Positions 8,736 to 18,085 of a stretch of DNA of 64,000 bases are shown here, piece by piece. The translations under genes and the position numbers were made by a program. The notes under the pieces were generated by a model, which had not been told where the DNA came from, did no database searches, and saw only the letters and a program-made list of their open reading frames with translations. Numbering within the stretch: the stretch's first letter is position 1; each line of letters opens with the position of its first letter. Source of the stretch: Meiothermus taiwanensis DSM 14542. GTDB lineage: Bacteria; Deinococcota; Deinococci; Deinococcales; Thermaceae. The stretch is taken from contig AXWR01000011.1 in the NCBI GenBank assembly GCA_000482765.1, forward strand, positions 1 through 64,000, written 5' to 3'.

Positions 8736-9983
8736 GTGCTTGCATTAGCCTTGTTGCGTGACCCCAAATACCGCACCTACTGGATCGCACTGTTCCTTTC
8801 CCAGCTGGGCACCTGGATGCAGACCGCCACCCAGGGCTGGCTGGTGCTCGAGCTCACCAACAGCGCCGAGCGGCTGGGTCTGGTGGTGGCCTTGCAGTTT
8901 CTACCCTCGCTGTTGTTCTCCATACCCGCGGGCGTGCTCTCCGACCGCTACAGCCGCCGCAACCTGCTTTTTATCACCCAGGGCGGCATGGCCTTGCTGG
9001 CCTTGAGCATGTTTGTGCTCATCGCTGGTGGCTGGGTGCGCTACGAGCATGTGCTGGTGTTTGCTTTCTTATACGGCATGTTCAACGCCGCCGACCTGCC
9101 GGTACGGCAGGCCTTCACGGTGGAGCTGGCCGGTAAAGAGCGCTATCCGGGGGCCATTGCCCTCAACTCGTTTGGCTTCAACACCTCGAGGCTCGTGGGC
9201 CCGGCCCTGGCGGGCTTGCTAATTGCAAGCTTCGGCCTGTCCTGGAGCTATCTAGCCAACGCTCTCTCCTTCCTGCCGCTCATTGTGGTGCTGTTTGGGG
9301 TGCCCAATCCCAAAGTGGAGGCCAAGCGCGATGGGGTCTTGCGAGAGGCCCTCGAGGGCATGCATTTTGTCTGGGGGCATCCTTTGGTGCGGCAGGTGGT
9401 GGTGCTGGTGGGTCTGACCAGCCTCCTGGGCATGAACTTTCAGACCATCGTGCCGGCCTACGCGCGGCTCGAGCTGGGGCTCGATGCCCAGGGCTTTGGC
9501 TTCCTGATGTCGGCGGTGGGGCTCGGCTCTATTGTGGCGGCCCTCATCCAGGCCCTGGCCTCCAGAGCCCGCCCCCTGCGGGCTGTGCTGGGCAGCGGCT
9601 TGCTGGGCCTGGCCCTGATCGGTCTGGCCCTGCCACTTCCCCCAGCCTGGGTGGCCTTTATTTTCGGCCTGGCCGGCCTGGGCATGATCACCACCTTGAT
9701 TAACTCCAACACCACCGTGCAGCTCCTGGCCCCCGACCGCATCCGGGGCCGGGTAATGTCGGTGTACTCGATGGTTCTGCTGGGCTCCGGCCCGCTGGGA
9801 GCCTACATTTCAGGCCTGCTGATCGACACCCTGGGGGCCCGCTTTGGCGTGGCCGTTATGGGTCTGCTCACCCTCTCGGCGGCCCTCTGGATGTCTCGTT
9901 TCCCCTGGCCCAAAACCCTGGCCCACACGCCGCCCTCCAAGGTCGAACCCTCCGTTCCACCCCCGCAGGTTGCCTCGGACTGA
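8736..9983 (+). CDS. MFS transporter (DHA3/EntS-like exporter)
   Basis: A 415-aa inner-membrane protein with about twelve hydrophobic segments. It begins RDPKYRTYWIALFLSQLGTWM and carries the loop motif SDRYSRRNLL between TM2 and TM3, as in the EntS/MefA-like drug and metabolite exporters. Substrate is unknown. GTG 8736 is the only start that fits the -10 box six bases upstream; the nearby ATGs are out of frame. The large palindrome before it suggests a ligand-inducible repressor, as usual for efflux genes. The TGA is 24 bp before the kinase-like gene. Confidence 0.88.
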   Translation: MLALALLRDPKYRTYWIALFLSQLGTWMQTATQGWLVLELTNSAERLGLVVALQFLPSLLFSIPAGVLSDRYSRRNLLFITQGGMALLALSMFVLIAGGWVRYEHVLVFAFLYGMFNAADLPVRQAFTVELAGKERYPGAIALNSFGFNTSRLVGPALAGLLIASFGLSWSYLANALSFLPLIVVLFGVPNPKVEAKRDGVLREALEGMHFVWGHPLVRQVVVLVGLTSLLGMNFQTIVPAYARLELGLDAQGFGFLMSAVGLGSIVAALIQALASRARPLRAVLGSGLLGLALIGLALPLPPAWVAFIFGLAGLGMITTLINSNTTVQLLAPDRIRGRVMSVYSMVLLGSGPLGAYISGLLIDTLGARFGVAVMGLLTLSAALWMSRFPWPKTLAHTPPSKVEPSVPPPQVASD

Positions 9984-9994
9984 CCCGGTGCGGG

Positions 9995-10007
9995 TATCCT
10001 GTGCAAG
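9995..10007 (+). promoter_or_regulatory. TANNNT -10 box, leaderless start
   Basis: TATCCT (9995-10000) ends seven bases before GTG 10008. This favours GTG 10008 over ATG 10014 as the start of the following gene. Confidence 0.4.
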
Positions 10008-10856
10008 GTGGAGATGCTACCGGCCCTCGAGGCCCGCTATCAGATGCGCCTGACCCCCTTGGCCGGGGGCGGCGAGGCCCGCACCTTCGCCGGCGATGGG
10101 CTGGTATTCAAAGTGTATCCCCCCACCTCCCAACCCGGCGGCATCTACGCCGCGCGGCTCGAGGCCCTCAACATGACCAAGGCCGGGCTGGGCGACTGGG
10201 TGGTGGAGACCTACAACCTCAACCAGCACGGCATCCTGGTCACCCGACGCTATCCGGGGGCCAACTTCACCCCCGAGCGCTTCAGTCAGGCCGCCCTGGA
10301 GGAGCTGGCCCGTTTTTTCATGCGGCTCCATGCCATCCCGGAGCCCGGCGTGGTCAGCCGCACCCGCCTGCAAAACCGCCTCCAGCAGTTTGGTCGCACC
10401 CTGCACGACCTGCCCCAGGCCCGGCAGTTGGTCGGCTGGCTTTGGGAGCATATCGAAGAAGTGGCCGGAACCCCCCAGGCCTTCTGCCACCGCGATCCCC
10501 ACGCGGGCAACATTCTCCTCAAGCACCCCGAGGCCCAGGGAGTACCGGAGGCCCTGGTGGTGGACTGGATACGGGCCCAGCCCGACGACCCCGCCCGCGA
10601 CCTGGCCATCCTGACCACCGGAACCCTGGTGATGCTGGGCGAAGCGCAGGCACTGGCCGCCTTGCAATACATCGTGTCGTGCTACCCAGAGCCGCAAGCC
10701 CTGTGGCGCCGTCTGCGCTTCTGGGTTCCCCTCACCTACCTGCACGACATGCACTGGTTCCGCACCAAAGAACCCGCCGGCTTCGAGGCCGCCGTCGCCG
10801 ACAAGATGCCCAAAGCCCTGCGGTTCTACCAGGAGTTTCGCCCGGAGCTGACCTGA
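10008..10856 (+). CDS. aminoglycoside/choline phosphotransferase-family kinase
   Basis: A 282-aa protein with the protein-kinase-like fold of the APH family. The catalytic loop CHRDPHAGNIL (His160-Arg-Asp to Asn) and the metal-binding Asp in VVDWIRAQPDDPARDLA (near 185) are both present. Members phosphorylate antibiotics, choline, homoserine or sugars; nothing in the sequence or neighbourhood fixes the substrate. The N-terminal nucleotide loop is weak (GGGEARTFAGDGLVFKVYPP, with the Lys of VFKVY as the likely ATP contact). It may be independently transcribed. Confidence 0.75.
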   Translation: MEMLPALEARYQMRLTPLAGGGEARTFAGDGLVFKVYPPTSQPGGIYAARLEALNMTKAGLGDWVVETYNLNQHGILVTRRYPGANFTPERFSQAALEELARFFMRLHAIPEPGVVSRTRLQNRLQQFGRTLHDLPQARQLVGWLWEHIEEVAGTPQAFCHRDPHAGNILLKHPEAQGVPEALVVDWIRAQPDDPARDLAILTTGTLVMLGEAQALAALQYIVSCYPEPQALWRRLRFWVPLTYLHDMHWFRTKEPAGFEAAVADKMPKALRFYQEFRPELT

Positions 10857-10898
10857 TATTTGCCCCCACCCTTGCCCCGGTGTTACGATTCACTGAGC

Positions 10899-11525
10899 AT
10901 GAAACTGACCGTGGTAGATCACCCCCTGGTACAGCACAAGCTGGCCATCATTCGCGATAAGAACACCGGCAACAAAGAGTTCCGCGAACTCATGGAAGAG
11001 GTCACCATGCTCATGGCCTACGAGGCCATGCGCGACCTCGAGCTCGACCCGGTCACCATCGAAACCCCCCTTACCACCATGACCGCCCATATGCTTTCGG
11101 GCAAAAAGCTGGCTGTGGTGGCTATTTTGCGGGCTGGCCTCATTATGGTAGATGGCATTCTCAAGCTGGTTCCCGCGGCCAAAGTGGGCCACATTGGCCT
11201 TTACCGCGATCCCAACACCTTGCAGCCGGTGGAGTATTACTGCAAGCTGCCTTCCGACATTGCCGAGCGGCGGGTCTTCCTCACCGACCCCATGCTGGCC
11301 ACCGCAGGCAGCGCCGTGCACGCCCTTTCGATACTGAAGTCCAAAGGGGCCCACCACATCAAACTGATGAGCATCATCGCTGCCCCGGAGGGGATTAAGC
11401 GTGTACAGGAAGCCCATCCCGACGTGGAGATTGTGGTCGCCGCGGTGGACAGCCACCTCAACGACCACGGCTATATTGTGCCCGGCCTGGGGGACGCCGG
11501 CGACCGAATCTACGGAACCAGGTAA
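10899..11525 (+). CDS. upp: uracil phosphoribosyltransferase
   Basis: A 208-aa cytosolic salvage enzyme converting uracil and PRPP to UMP. The PRPP loop [10 protein letters not shown] lies near residues 130-139, where most relatives have DPMLATGGSA, and the C-terminal uracil-binding segment [17 protein letters not shown] is complete. The start [15 protein letters not shown] matches the family N-terminus. TACGAT (10884-10889) is nine bases before the ATG, so the transcript is probably leaderless or nearly so. Length is standard. Confidence 0.96.
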   Translation: MKLTVVDHPLVQHKLAIIRDKNTGNKEFRELMEEVTMLMAYEAMRDLELDPVTIETPLTTMTAHMLSGKKLAVVAILRAGLIMVDGILKLVPAAKVGHIGLYRDPNTLQPVEYYCKLPSDIAERRVFLTDPMLATAGSAVHALSILKSKGAHHIKLMSIIAAPEGIKRVQEAHPDVEIVVAAVDSHLNDHGYIVPGLGDAGDRIYGTR

Positions 11526-11571
11526 GGCAGTTACATTCCTCACCCATTCGCGGTAGGCTGGGTCAATTGGG

Positions 11572-12690
11572 ATGATCGAGTTTCTGAAGTCCATTGGCAT
11601 TGCCAACCCCAGCGGTTCGGGCTGGCTCATCGTGGTTTTTACCTTTGTGGTGGCCTGGGTGGTCACCTGGCGGTTCATGCCCAGGGTACGGCAGTTTGCC
11701 CTCAAAGTGGGCTGGGCCGACCAGCCCAATGCCCGCCGCCTGAACAAAGAACCCCTGCCCAACGCGGGCGGCCTGGCGATCTTTTCGGGCGTGGTCGCTG
11801 CTTTAATCGTAGCCACCACCCTACGCCCCATCCTGATTCAGGAAGTACAGGTGCAGGTGCTGGCCATTTTGCTGGGTGGGGCCATCCTGGTGCTGGTGGG
11901 CTTTGTGGATGACCAGTTTGGCCTGCCACCGCTGTTTAGGCTTCTAGTACAACTACTCGCCGCTTTGCTGCTGGTTGCGGTGGACATCCGCTTTCACGCT
12001 GCTTTCGGCACCGCGCTCGACCCCTTTTGGGGCGTGATGCTAACGGTGGTATGGGTCATTGGTATCACCAACGCAATTAATCTGATGGACGGCATAGACG
12101 GACTGGCCGGCGGTATTGCTTTTATCACCGCCATGAGCCTGCTGGCGGTCTCGGCCCAGAACCCTCAGTGGGCTGCAGCTACGCTGGTACTGGCCGCGCT
12201 TGCAGGGGCCGCGCTTGGCTTCTTGCGACACAACTTTTATCCTTCAAAAATCATCATGGGCGACGCCGGGGCTTACTTCTTCGGCTACGTTCTGGCGGCC
12301 ACGGCCCTGCTGGGCAGCCTCAAAGTGACCACCGCATTCTCCCTGGTTCCCACCGCGCTTTTCTTGCTGCTGCCCATCCTGGACACCACCCAGGTGTTTA
12401 TTCGTCGGCTACTCAGGCAGCAAAACCCGCTGTCCACCCCAGGCAAAGACCACATCCACCACCGACTCCTGGCCCAGGGCTTCTCGCAGCGCCGCACCAC
12501 CATCACCCTGTGGATTGTGACCCTGCTGTTCAATCTGCTGGCCATGCAGGTGCAGAAGGTAAGCCCGCTGGTTATAGGGGTTACCGCCGCTGGAATTACC
12601 TCCCTGCTGGGGTTTACCGTTTGGCGCCGGCTCAGGGCTGTTTGGAAGGAGGCCAGGCAATCCCCGATAAACCCCAGCCAGGCACCCTGA
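11572..12690 (+). CDS. wecA: undecaprenyl-phosphate GlcNAc-1-phosphate transferase (WecA/TagO type)
   Basis: A 372-aa polytopic membrane enzyme of the MraY/WecA superfamily that transfers a sugar-1-phosphate from UDP-HexNAc to undecaprenyl phosphate, opening synthesis of a cell-surface polysaccharide. Signatures in order: VDDQFGL (near 112), [12 protein letters not shown] (near 169), [11 protein letters not shown], and the cytoplasmic His motif HIHHRL (near 293), which distinguishes WecA/TagO from MraY. About eleven membrane segments. No glycosyltransferase cluster adjoins it. It converges on the small gene at 12702. Confidence 0.88.
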   Translation: MIEFLKSIGIANPSGSGWLIVVFTFVVAWVVTWRFMPRVRQFALKVGWADQPNARRLNKEPLPNAGGLAIFSGVVAALIVATTLRPILIQEVQVQVLAILLGGAILVLVGFVDDQFGLPPLFRLLVQLLAALLLVAVDIRFHAAFGTALDPFWGVMLTVVWVIGITNAINLMDGIDGLAGGIAFITAMSLLAVSAQNPQWAAATLVLAALAGAALGFLRHNFYPSKIIMGDAGAYFFGYVLAATALLGSLKVTTAFSLVPTALFLLLPILDTTQVFIRRLLRQQNPLSTPGKDHIHHRLLAQGFSQRRTTITLWIVTLLFNLLAMQVQKVSPLVIGVTAAGITSLLGFTVWRRLRAVWKEARQSPINPSQAP

Positions 12691-12701
12691 CAGGCTTTCC
12701 G

Positions 12702-13103
12702 CTATGTCCGCACCAGCGCAACCCTGGCCCGGTCGGCCATCTGGTAGAGCTTCTCTTTGGTAAGGGGAAACTTGCCCTCGAGCACCAACCCCTGGCCTTC
12801 CTCCCAGTGGGCGTGGTAGTGCACATGCCCACCCGGCACCCGGAACGCCACGTGCTTGAGCTTGGCATGGCGGGGCGAGACCGAGGCGAAAAAGAAGGGT
12901 TCACCTCGCTCGTCCGAAAGCGAAACCGCCATCATGGTGGTGGGTAGTTCGTAGGGGCGCTCCATGCGGTAGATGAAGTCGGGGAAGTCGGACTCTTTGC
13001 TAAATTGCACGCCTTTTTCGGCAGCGTATTCCTTCATCCATTCGATCACCTGCACCCAGGCCTGGTAGAGCATCTGATCATGGTGGTCGTGCGCAGCACT
13101 CAT
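12702..13103 (-). CDS. hypothetical protein (133 aa)
   Basis: No family recognised. The protein begins MSAAHDHHDQMLYQAWVQV with an amphipathic helical start, then an alpha/beta body with YRMERPYELPTTMMAV and a His-rich stretch GGHVHYHAHW near residue 92. It is probably cytosolic, with no signal peptide or membrane segment. TAAACT is seven bases before the ATG, fitting a leaderless message, and the codon use matches neighbouring genes, so it is very likely real. Confidence 0.75.
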   Translation of the reverse strand: MSAAHDHHDQMLYQAWVQVIEWMKEYAAEKGVQFSKESDFPDFIYRMERPYELPTTMMAVSLSDERGEPFFFASVSPRHAKLKHVAFRVPGGHVHYHAHWEEGQGLVLEGKFPLTKEKLYQMADRARVALVRT

Positions 13104-13116
13104 GGCCCTTAGTTTA
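13104..13116 (-). promoter_or_regulatory. TANNNT -10 box, leaderless start
   Basis: On the minus strand TAAACT (13116-13111) lies seven bases before ATG 13103, with no Shine-Dalgarno sequence. Confidence 0.5.
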
Positions 13117-13298
13117 TCGGTTTGGGGGCATAAAGTCTAAAATCGGCCCCGCGCAGCTCCAGGCCATACCTTCAATATCCGGGGTCGCCACGGAAAACGC
13201 TTATCCGCCGCCTACTGCAACGAGCCAGGGTGTGAGGTTTCTCGTGAGCAGCACCAGGTCACACAAAGCCCGCAGGGCTGTACTAGGATAGGGCTCAG

Positions 13299-15101
13299 AT
13301 GCGGCTCGAAGACCTACCCCCGCTCCCCGAAACGCCGGGCGTATACCTTTGGAAAACCGGCGAGCACATCATTTACGTGGGCAAGGCCAAAAACCTCAAG
13401 GCCCGCGTGACCAGCTATTTCCACGCCGAGGGCAAGGGTCTGCGCATCTGCCAGGAGGCCACCCACCTCGACTTTATCGTGGTGCGCGACGAGGTGGAGG
13501 CGCTTTTGCTCGAGGCCAATCTCATCAAGCACCACCGCCCCCACTACAACGTCCTGATGAAGGACGACAAGCACTACCCCTTCCTCAAGCTCACCCAGGA
13601 GGAGTGGCCCATGCTGATGGTGGTGCGCCGGGTGCAGGACGACGGGGCCCGCTACTGGGGGCCCTTCCCCGAGGCTTCGGTGGTGCGGCGCATCAAGCGC
13701 CTGGTGGATCGCTTCTTCCCCTTGCGCAAAAACTCCGGCTACCCCTTCAAGAAAAGGCGCTACCCCTGCCTGAACCACGCCATGGGCCGCTGCCTGGCAC
13801 CTTGCGTGGGCCAGGCCGACCCGGCGCAGTATCAGATGGCTGTGCAGCAGGTGGAAAACCTGCTGGACGGCAAAATTGAGGCCTTGTACGAGAGCCTCGA
13901 GCAGCAGATGCGCCAGGCCGCCAGAAACCAGGACTTCGAGCGGGCCGCGGAAATCCGCGACCAGATCAGCGCGGTGAAGAGCTTTTTCGGCACCGACCAG
14001 CAAGCCTACGACCCCGAGCTGGGCGACCTGGACTTCCTGGGCTTTGCCCGGGCCGGCGATTATGCCCTGATCCAGCACTACCAGGTGCGCGGGGGCCAGA
14101 TGCTGGGGCGCATCAGCCGCTTTGTGGAGGGGGTCAAGGAGGCCAGCGACGCCGAGTTGCTGGAAGCCTTCCTGCGCGACTACTACCTGGAAGCCACCCC
14201 CCTACCCCCGTTGGTGCTGCTCCCCTTCGAGCTAGAAGCGCAGGAGGCTTTCTCGGCCTTCCTGAGCTCCAAGGGGCGCAAGGTGGAGGTGCGCGTCCCC
14301 CAGCGCGGGGAAAAAACCCGCCTGATCGAGCTGGCCCAGCACAACGCCCAGACCGCCTTGCAGACCGAACTCAAGCTACTGGAGCGCAAGGGCGACCACC
14401 CCGGCCTCAAGGGGCTGATGGAGGTGCTGGGGCTCACCCGCCGCCCCTACCGCATCGAGGGCTACGACATATCCAACCTGCTGGGCGAGAGCGTGGTGGG
14501 TTCCATCACGGTTTTTGAAGGGGGTCGCCCCAAAAAAGCCGAGTACCGCCGCATCAAAATTAGGGGCCTGAAGGGCCAGCCCGACGACTTTTTCTCCATG
14601 GAGCAGACCATCCTCCGGCGCTTCACCGGCAGCCTGGCCGAGCAGATGCCCATCCCCGACCTGATCCTGATTGACGGCGGACTGGGCCAGGTGCGGGCCG
14701 CGCAAAAAGCCCTGCAGCAGGCCGGGCTGGAGATCCCGCTGGTGGGGCTGGCCAAGCGTGAAGAAACCCTGGTTCTGCCTGACGGCCGAACCATCGCCCT
14801 GCCACTGAGCCATCCTGCGCTGCAGCTGCTCATCTACCAGCGCGACGAGACCCACCGCAACGGGCTGGAGTTCCACCGCAAACTGCGCAATCAGAAAGCC
14901 CTCAAGAGCATCTTCGACGATATAAAGGGCATTGGCCCGGCCCGCAAGCTGGCCCTGATGAACCACTTCTCCACCCTGGAAGAGCTCAAGGCCATGAGCG
15001 TGGAGGAACTGGCCAAGCTGCCAGGCCTCGACAAGCGCAGCGCCCAGGCCGTGCTAAAGGCGCTCAACGCAACCACGTCTTCCCAATCAACATCTGCTTG
15101 A
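13299..15101 (+). CDS. uvrC: excinuclease ABC subunit C
   Basis: A 600-aa nucleotide-excision-repair nuclease that makes the 3' and 5' incisions around lesions held by UvrB. Domains in order: GIY-YIG nuclease (PGVYLW...HIIYVGKAKNLK, residues 14-35), a Cys-rich stretch (YPCLNHAMGRCLAPC) that in relatives binds an iron-sulfur cluster, a UVR motif contacting UvrB (near 203-222), an RNase H-like nuclease (IEGYDISNLLGE near 387, LILIDGGLGQ near 456), and C-terminal helix-hairpin-helix repeats (IKGIGPARK, LPGLDKRSA). TAGGAT nine bases before the ATG suggests a leaderless or very short leader. Confidence 0.97.
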   Translation: MRLEDLPPLPETPGVYLWKTGEHIIYVGKAKNLKARVTSYFHAEGKGLRICQEATHLDFIVVRDEVEALLLEANLIKHHRPHYNVLMKDDKHYPFLKLTQEEWPMLMVVRRVQDDGARYWGPFPEASVVRRIKRLVDRFFPLRKNSGYPFKKRRYPCLNHAMGRCLAPCVGQADPAQYQMAVQQVENLLDGKIEALYESLEQQMRQAARNQDFERAAEIRDQISAVKSFFGTDQQAYDPELGDLDFLGFARAGDYALIQHYQVRGGQMLGRISRFVEGVKEASDAELLEAFLRDYYLEATPLPPLVLLPFELEAQEAFSAFLSSKGRKVEVRVPQRGEKTRLIELAQHNAQTALQTELKLLERKGDHPGLKGLMEVLGLTRRPYRIEGYDISNLLGESVVGSITVFEGGRPKKAEYRRIKIRGLKGQPDDFFSMEQTILRRFTGSLAEQMPIPDLILIDGGLGQVRAAQKALQQAGLEIPLVGLAKREETLVLPDGRTIALPLSHPALQLLIYQRDETHRNGLEFHRKLRNQKALKSIFDDIKGIGPARKLALMNHFSTLEELKAMSVEELAKLPGLDKRSAQAVLKALNATTSSQSTSA

Positions 15102-15144
15102 GCGGCTCCCGCTGCCGTCGTGGAGTGTTCGGGCAGATCATCTC

Positions 15145-15306
15145 GGATTCAAAAAGCCAGCCGTCCAAAGCAAAGACCTGCAGGGGCTATCTTTTCGCAT
15201 CCCAGCGCACGCCCTTCCAAGGGGCGGTTCACCCTTCGCTACGCGGATAACCTCGGTCGGGTTGGGTTGCCGTCTTCCGGTGCTGAACTAACCGAATCTG
15301 GTATTA
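15145..15306 (+). repeat. dispersed intergenic hairpin repeat, copy B (long form)
   Basis: The long version has a 5' part (GGATTCAAAAAGCCAGCC, then CCAAAGCAAAGACCTGC), a middle part (CTTCGCTACGCGGATAAC) and the 3' hairpin core ending TAACCGAATCTGGTATTAG. It occupies most of the uvrC-hom gap. It is closest in layout to copies D and G, which are in the opposite orientation. Confidence 0.8.
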
Positions 15307-15351
15307 GACCAACCCCCACACCAGAGGCTGGCATTCCGCTTTTCGAAACGG

Positions 15352-15364
15352 TAGGCTTACCCCT
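15352..15364 (+). promoter_or_regulatory. TANNNT -10 box, leaderless start
   Basis: TAGGCT (15352-15357) is seven bases before ATG 15365; no ribosome site is visible. Confidence 0.45.
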
Positions 15365-16381
15365 ATGGAAACCGTGCGTGTGGCCCTGATGGGGGGCGGA
15401 ACGGTCGGGAGCGCTTTTGCACAGCTTTTGCCTGCACACCAGGCCCGCTTTGGTGCGCTGGGCGTTAGGGTCGAGCTGGCTCGAGTGCTGGTGCGCGACA
15501 TAGAGAAAAGCCGCCCTGGCATTCCCTCGAGGCTGTTGACCAACAACCCTGAGGGTTTCCTGGACGATATAGACGTGCTGGTGGAGGTGGCCGGGGGCAC
15601 CACCACCGCCGGCGACCTGGTCTTGCAGGCCCTGGAGATGGGCCTGCCGGTGGTCACGGCCAACAAAGCCCTGCTGGCCGAGCGCTGGAACGAGCTGCGC
15701 GAATACGCCGAGCAGGGCGACCTGTATTACGAGGCCAGTGTGATGGCCGGAACGCCCATCATCGGCGCCTTGCAAAGCCTGTGGGGCAACCAGACCCTGG
15801 AGATGCACGGCATCGTGAATGGCACCTGCAGCTACCTCATCCGGCGCATGGAAGAGGGCGCTACCTATGAACAGGCCTTCAAGGAAGCGAGCGACCTGGG
15901 CTACCTCGAGGCCGACCCCAACCTGGATGTGGGCGGCATTGACTCGGCCCACAAGATTTGCGTGCTGGGGCGGCTCACGGTAGACCCTGGGCTCTCCTGG
16001 GAAAAGGTCTTGCAGCGCACTCGAGGCATCCAGCACCTCACCCCGGAGTTGCTCCGGCAAGCCCGGGCCGAAGGCCACGCCATCAAGCTGGTGGCCAGCC
16101 TCTACCCCGAAAATGGCGAATGGGTGGCGGCGGTACGCCCGGTGCGCCTGCCCGAGTCGCACCCGCTGGTTACCATGGGCAGTGGGCGCAACGCCATGGT
16201 CTATAGGGGCGAGCCGGTAGGGCAGTTGGTCTTTGCCGGGGCCGGCGCCGGCGGGGGTGTGACGGCCAGCGCCGTGCTGGGCGACCTGTACCGGGTGCTG
16301 CTTGGCACACCCGGCCACCTGCCCATACCGACAGCCGCGCCGATACCGGCACAGGAAGCAGAAAAGCTCGAGGAGGTATAA
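15365..16381 (+). CDS. hom: homoserine dehydrogenase
   Basis: A 338-aa NAD(P)-dependent enzyme reducing aspartate semialdehyde to homoserine, the branch point to threonine and methionine. The Rossmann motif GGGTVGSAF is near the N-terminus, and the catalytic domain shows GIVNGTCSYLI (near 153) and LGYLEADPNLDVGGIDSAHK with the catalytic Lys. Unlike the roughly 430-residue enzymes of many bacteria it ends without an ACT domain, as in Thermus. Threonine synthase follows 224 bp downstream on the same strand but is separated by a repeat. Confidence 0.95.
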   Translation: METVRVALMGGGTVGSAFAQLLPAHQARFGALGVRVELARVLVRDIEKSRPGIPSRLLTNNPEGFLDDIDVLVEVAGGTTTAGDLVLQALEMGLPVVTANKALLAERWNELREYAEQGDLYYEASVMAGTPIIGALQSLWGNQTLEMHGIVNGTCSYLIRRMEEGATYEQAFKEASDLGYLEADPNLDVGGIDSAHKICVLGRLTVDPGLSWEKVLQRTRGIQHLTPELLRQARAEGHAIKLVASLYPENGEWVAAVRPVRLPESHPLVTMGSGRNAMVYRGEPVGQLVFAGAGAGGGVTASAVLGDLYRVLLGTPGHLPIPTAAPIPAQEAEKLEEV

Positions 16382-16442
16382 GGCCTTTGGCAGGCGTTTT
16401 ACCTGCCGGAGCTACCCATGCACACCCGCAGGCCGAAAGCCC

Positions 16443-16523
16443 GTATCTTTGCGGTTTGCACCACTCCCTTCGGTCGGGTTAGTTCGCCACCATTCGGTGA
16501 CGAACTAACCGAATCTGGTATCA
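16443..16523 (+). repeat. dispersed intergenic hairpin repeat, copy C (short form)
   Basis: The best-preserved hairpin: GGTTAGTTCG, a 14-nt loop, CGAACTAACC, followed by GAATCTGGTATCA. The stem has ten perfect pairs. It lies between hom and thrC. Confidence 0.85.
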
Positions 16524-16605
16524 CCCCAGGCCCCAACCGCTCAGGAGCGCAACAATTGAGCAGTTCGAAGGGGCATGGGGCTTCCAGTTATCATAAATAC
16601 CCATC

Positions 16606-17904
16606 ATGGTTCGCTACTACAGCACCCGCGACCCCCATAAAAACCTGGTAAGTTTCGAGGAAGCCCTGCTCCAGGGGCTGGCCCCCGATGGGGGGCTGTA
16701 CATCCCCGAGCGCATTCCCCAAATTGCGCCGGAGGCTTGGTTGGGCGCCCGCTCCATCGCCGAGGTGGGGGTGGCCGTCCTGGGGGAATGGCTTAAGGAG
16801 GATATTCCTATCTCCGACCTGGAAGCCATCCTCCACGATGCCCTGAACTTCCCCTGTCCGCTGGTAAAGCTATCGGACGACCTGTACGTGCTCGAGCTCT
16901 TCCACGGCCCCACCCTCTCCTTCAAAGATTTTGGGGCCCGCACCATGGCCCGCCTGATGCAGTATTTCCTGCGTAAGCGGAATGAGCACCGCATCATCCT
17001 GGTAGCCACCTCGGGCGACACCGGCAGCGCCGTGGCCGATGGCTTCGCCGGGCAGGAAAACATCGAAGTGGTCTTGCTCTACCCCAAGGGCAAGGTAAGC
17101 GAGGTGCAGGAGCGCCAGCTCATTGTCCAGCGCCCCGGCGTGCGCAGCTTTGCGGTGGAGGGCACCTTCGACGACTGCCAGCGTATGGTCAAGGAGGCCT
17201 TCGTAGACCCCGAACTCGCCCACCTGCCCCTGAGCAGCGCCAACTCCATCAACATTGGGCGCCTGCTACCCCAGGCCCTCTACTACCTGTGGGCCCTTGC
17301 CCAACTACACCGCCAGGCATCGCCATCGAAGATCAGTTTTTGCGTTCCCAGCGGCAACCTGGGCAACCTGACGGCCGGAATCCTGGCTGCGCTAATGGGG
17401 CAGCCCGTCCACCGGTTCATCGCGGCCCACAACGACAACCACTTCTTCCCCGACTTTTTGCAGGGCAAGGCCGAGGCCTACCAGTTCCACCCCACCATCG
17501 CCACCCTTTCCAACGCCATGGACGTGGGCTCGCCCAGCAACTTTGAGCGCCTGTACACCCTGCTGGGGCCGGAAAAGCTGCGCGCCTGGGTCTGGGGCAC
17601 CACGGTCTCGAATGAAGCCACCCTCGAGCGCATGCAAAAAACCTACGAGGCCACCGGCTACATGGCCTGCCCACACACAGCCGTTGGCCTGGAGGCCCAG
17701 GCTCGCTACCGCCAGCAGACCGCCCACCCCACCCCCCTTATCAGCCTGGCCTGTGCCCATCCGGCCAAGTTTCCCGATGTGGTGCTGAAAGCCCTGGGCC
17801 AGCACCCCCCCCAAGAGCAGGCGCTGCAGTCACTCCACAGCCGCCCCACCCAGGTGCAGGTTATCGGCCCAACCCTACAGGCCCTCAAAGACTTTCTGCT
17901 TTAG
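16606..17904 (+). CDS. thrC: threonine synthase
   Basis: A 432-aa PLP enzyme converting O-phosphohomoserine to threonine. It is of the long ThrC type: the N-terminus reads STRDPHKNLVSFEEALLQGL with PDGGLYIPE, and the PLP lysine is in PTLSFKDFGAR (near 107). The phosphate cup SGDTGSA (near 135) and SANSINIGRLLPQ are intact. It works directly downstream of hom in the same pathway; homoserine kinase is not in this window. The start ATG 16606 is preceded by TATCAT eleven bases upstream. Confidence 0.95.
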   Translation: MVRYYSTRDPHKNLVSFEEALLQGLAPDGGLYIPERIPQIAPEAWLGARSIAEVGVAVLGEWLKEDIPISDLEAILHDALNFPCPLVKLSDDLYVLELFHGPTLSFKDFGARTMARLMQYFLRKRNEHRIILVATSGDTGSAVADGFAGQENIEVVLLYPKGKVSEVQERQLIVQRPGVRSFAVEGTFDDCQRMVKEAFVDPELAHLPLSSANSINIGRLLPQALYYLWALAQLHRQASPSKISFCVPSGNLGNLTAGILAALMGQPVHRFIAAHNDNHFFPDFLQGKAEAYQFHPTIATLSNAMDVGSPSNFERLYTLLGPEKLRAWVWGTTVSNEATLERMQKTYEATGYMACPHTAVGLEAQARYRQQTAHPTPLISLACAHPAKFPDVVLKALGQHPPQEQALQSLHSRPTQVQVIGPTLQALKDFLL

Positions 17905-17912
17905 AAGGGGTT

Positions 17913-17983
17913 TGCTTCGTTAAGCAATCCGTTACAGGTGCGTTGGACAAGTCATAACAGCCACAACCACCCTTAACGAAGCA
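17913..17983. repeat. 12-bp inverted repeat 3' of thrC
   Basis: TGCTTCGTTAAG (17913-17924) and its exact complement (17972-17983) are 47 bp apart in the 181-bp gap before the methyltransferase-like gene. It could be a terminator-like fold or the footprint of an excised element; no T-tract follows. Confidence 0.5.
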
Positions 17984-18085
17984 GCCCAACCCTCCAAGCG
18001 AAGCAAGCCAGGTCTCGATAACGGCCCAATCACGGCCGGATAGGTACCCTTTTCGCCATACAGATATGCAAATCAGGGGACTGGC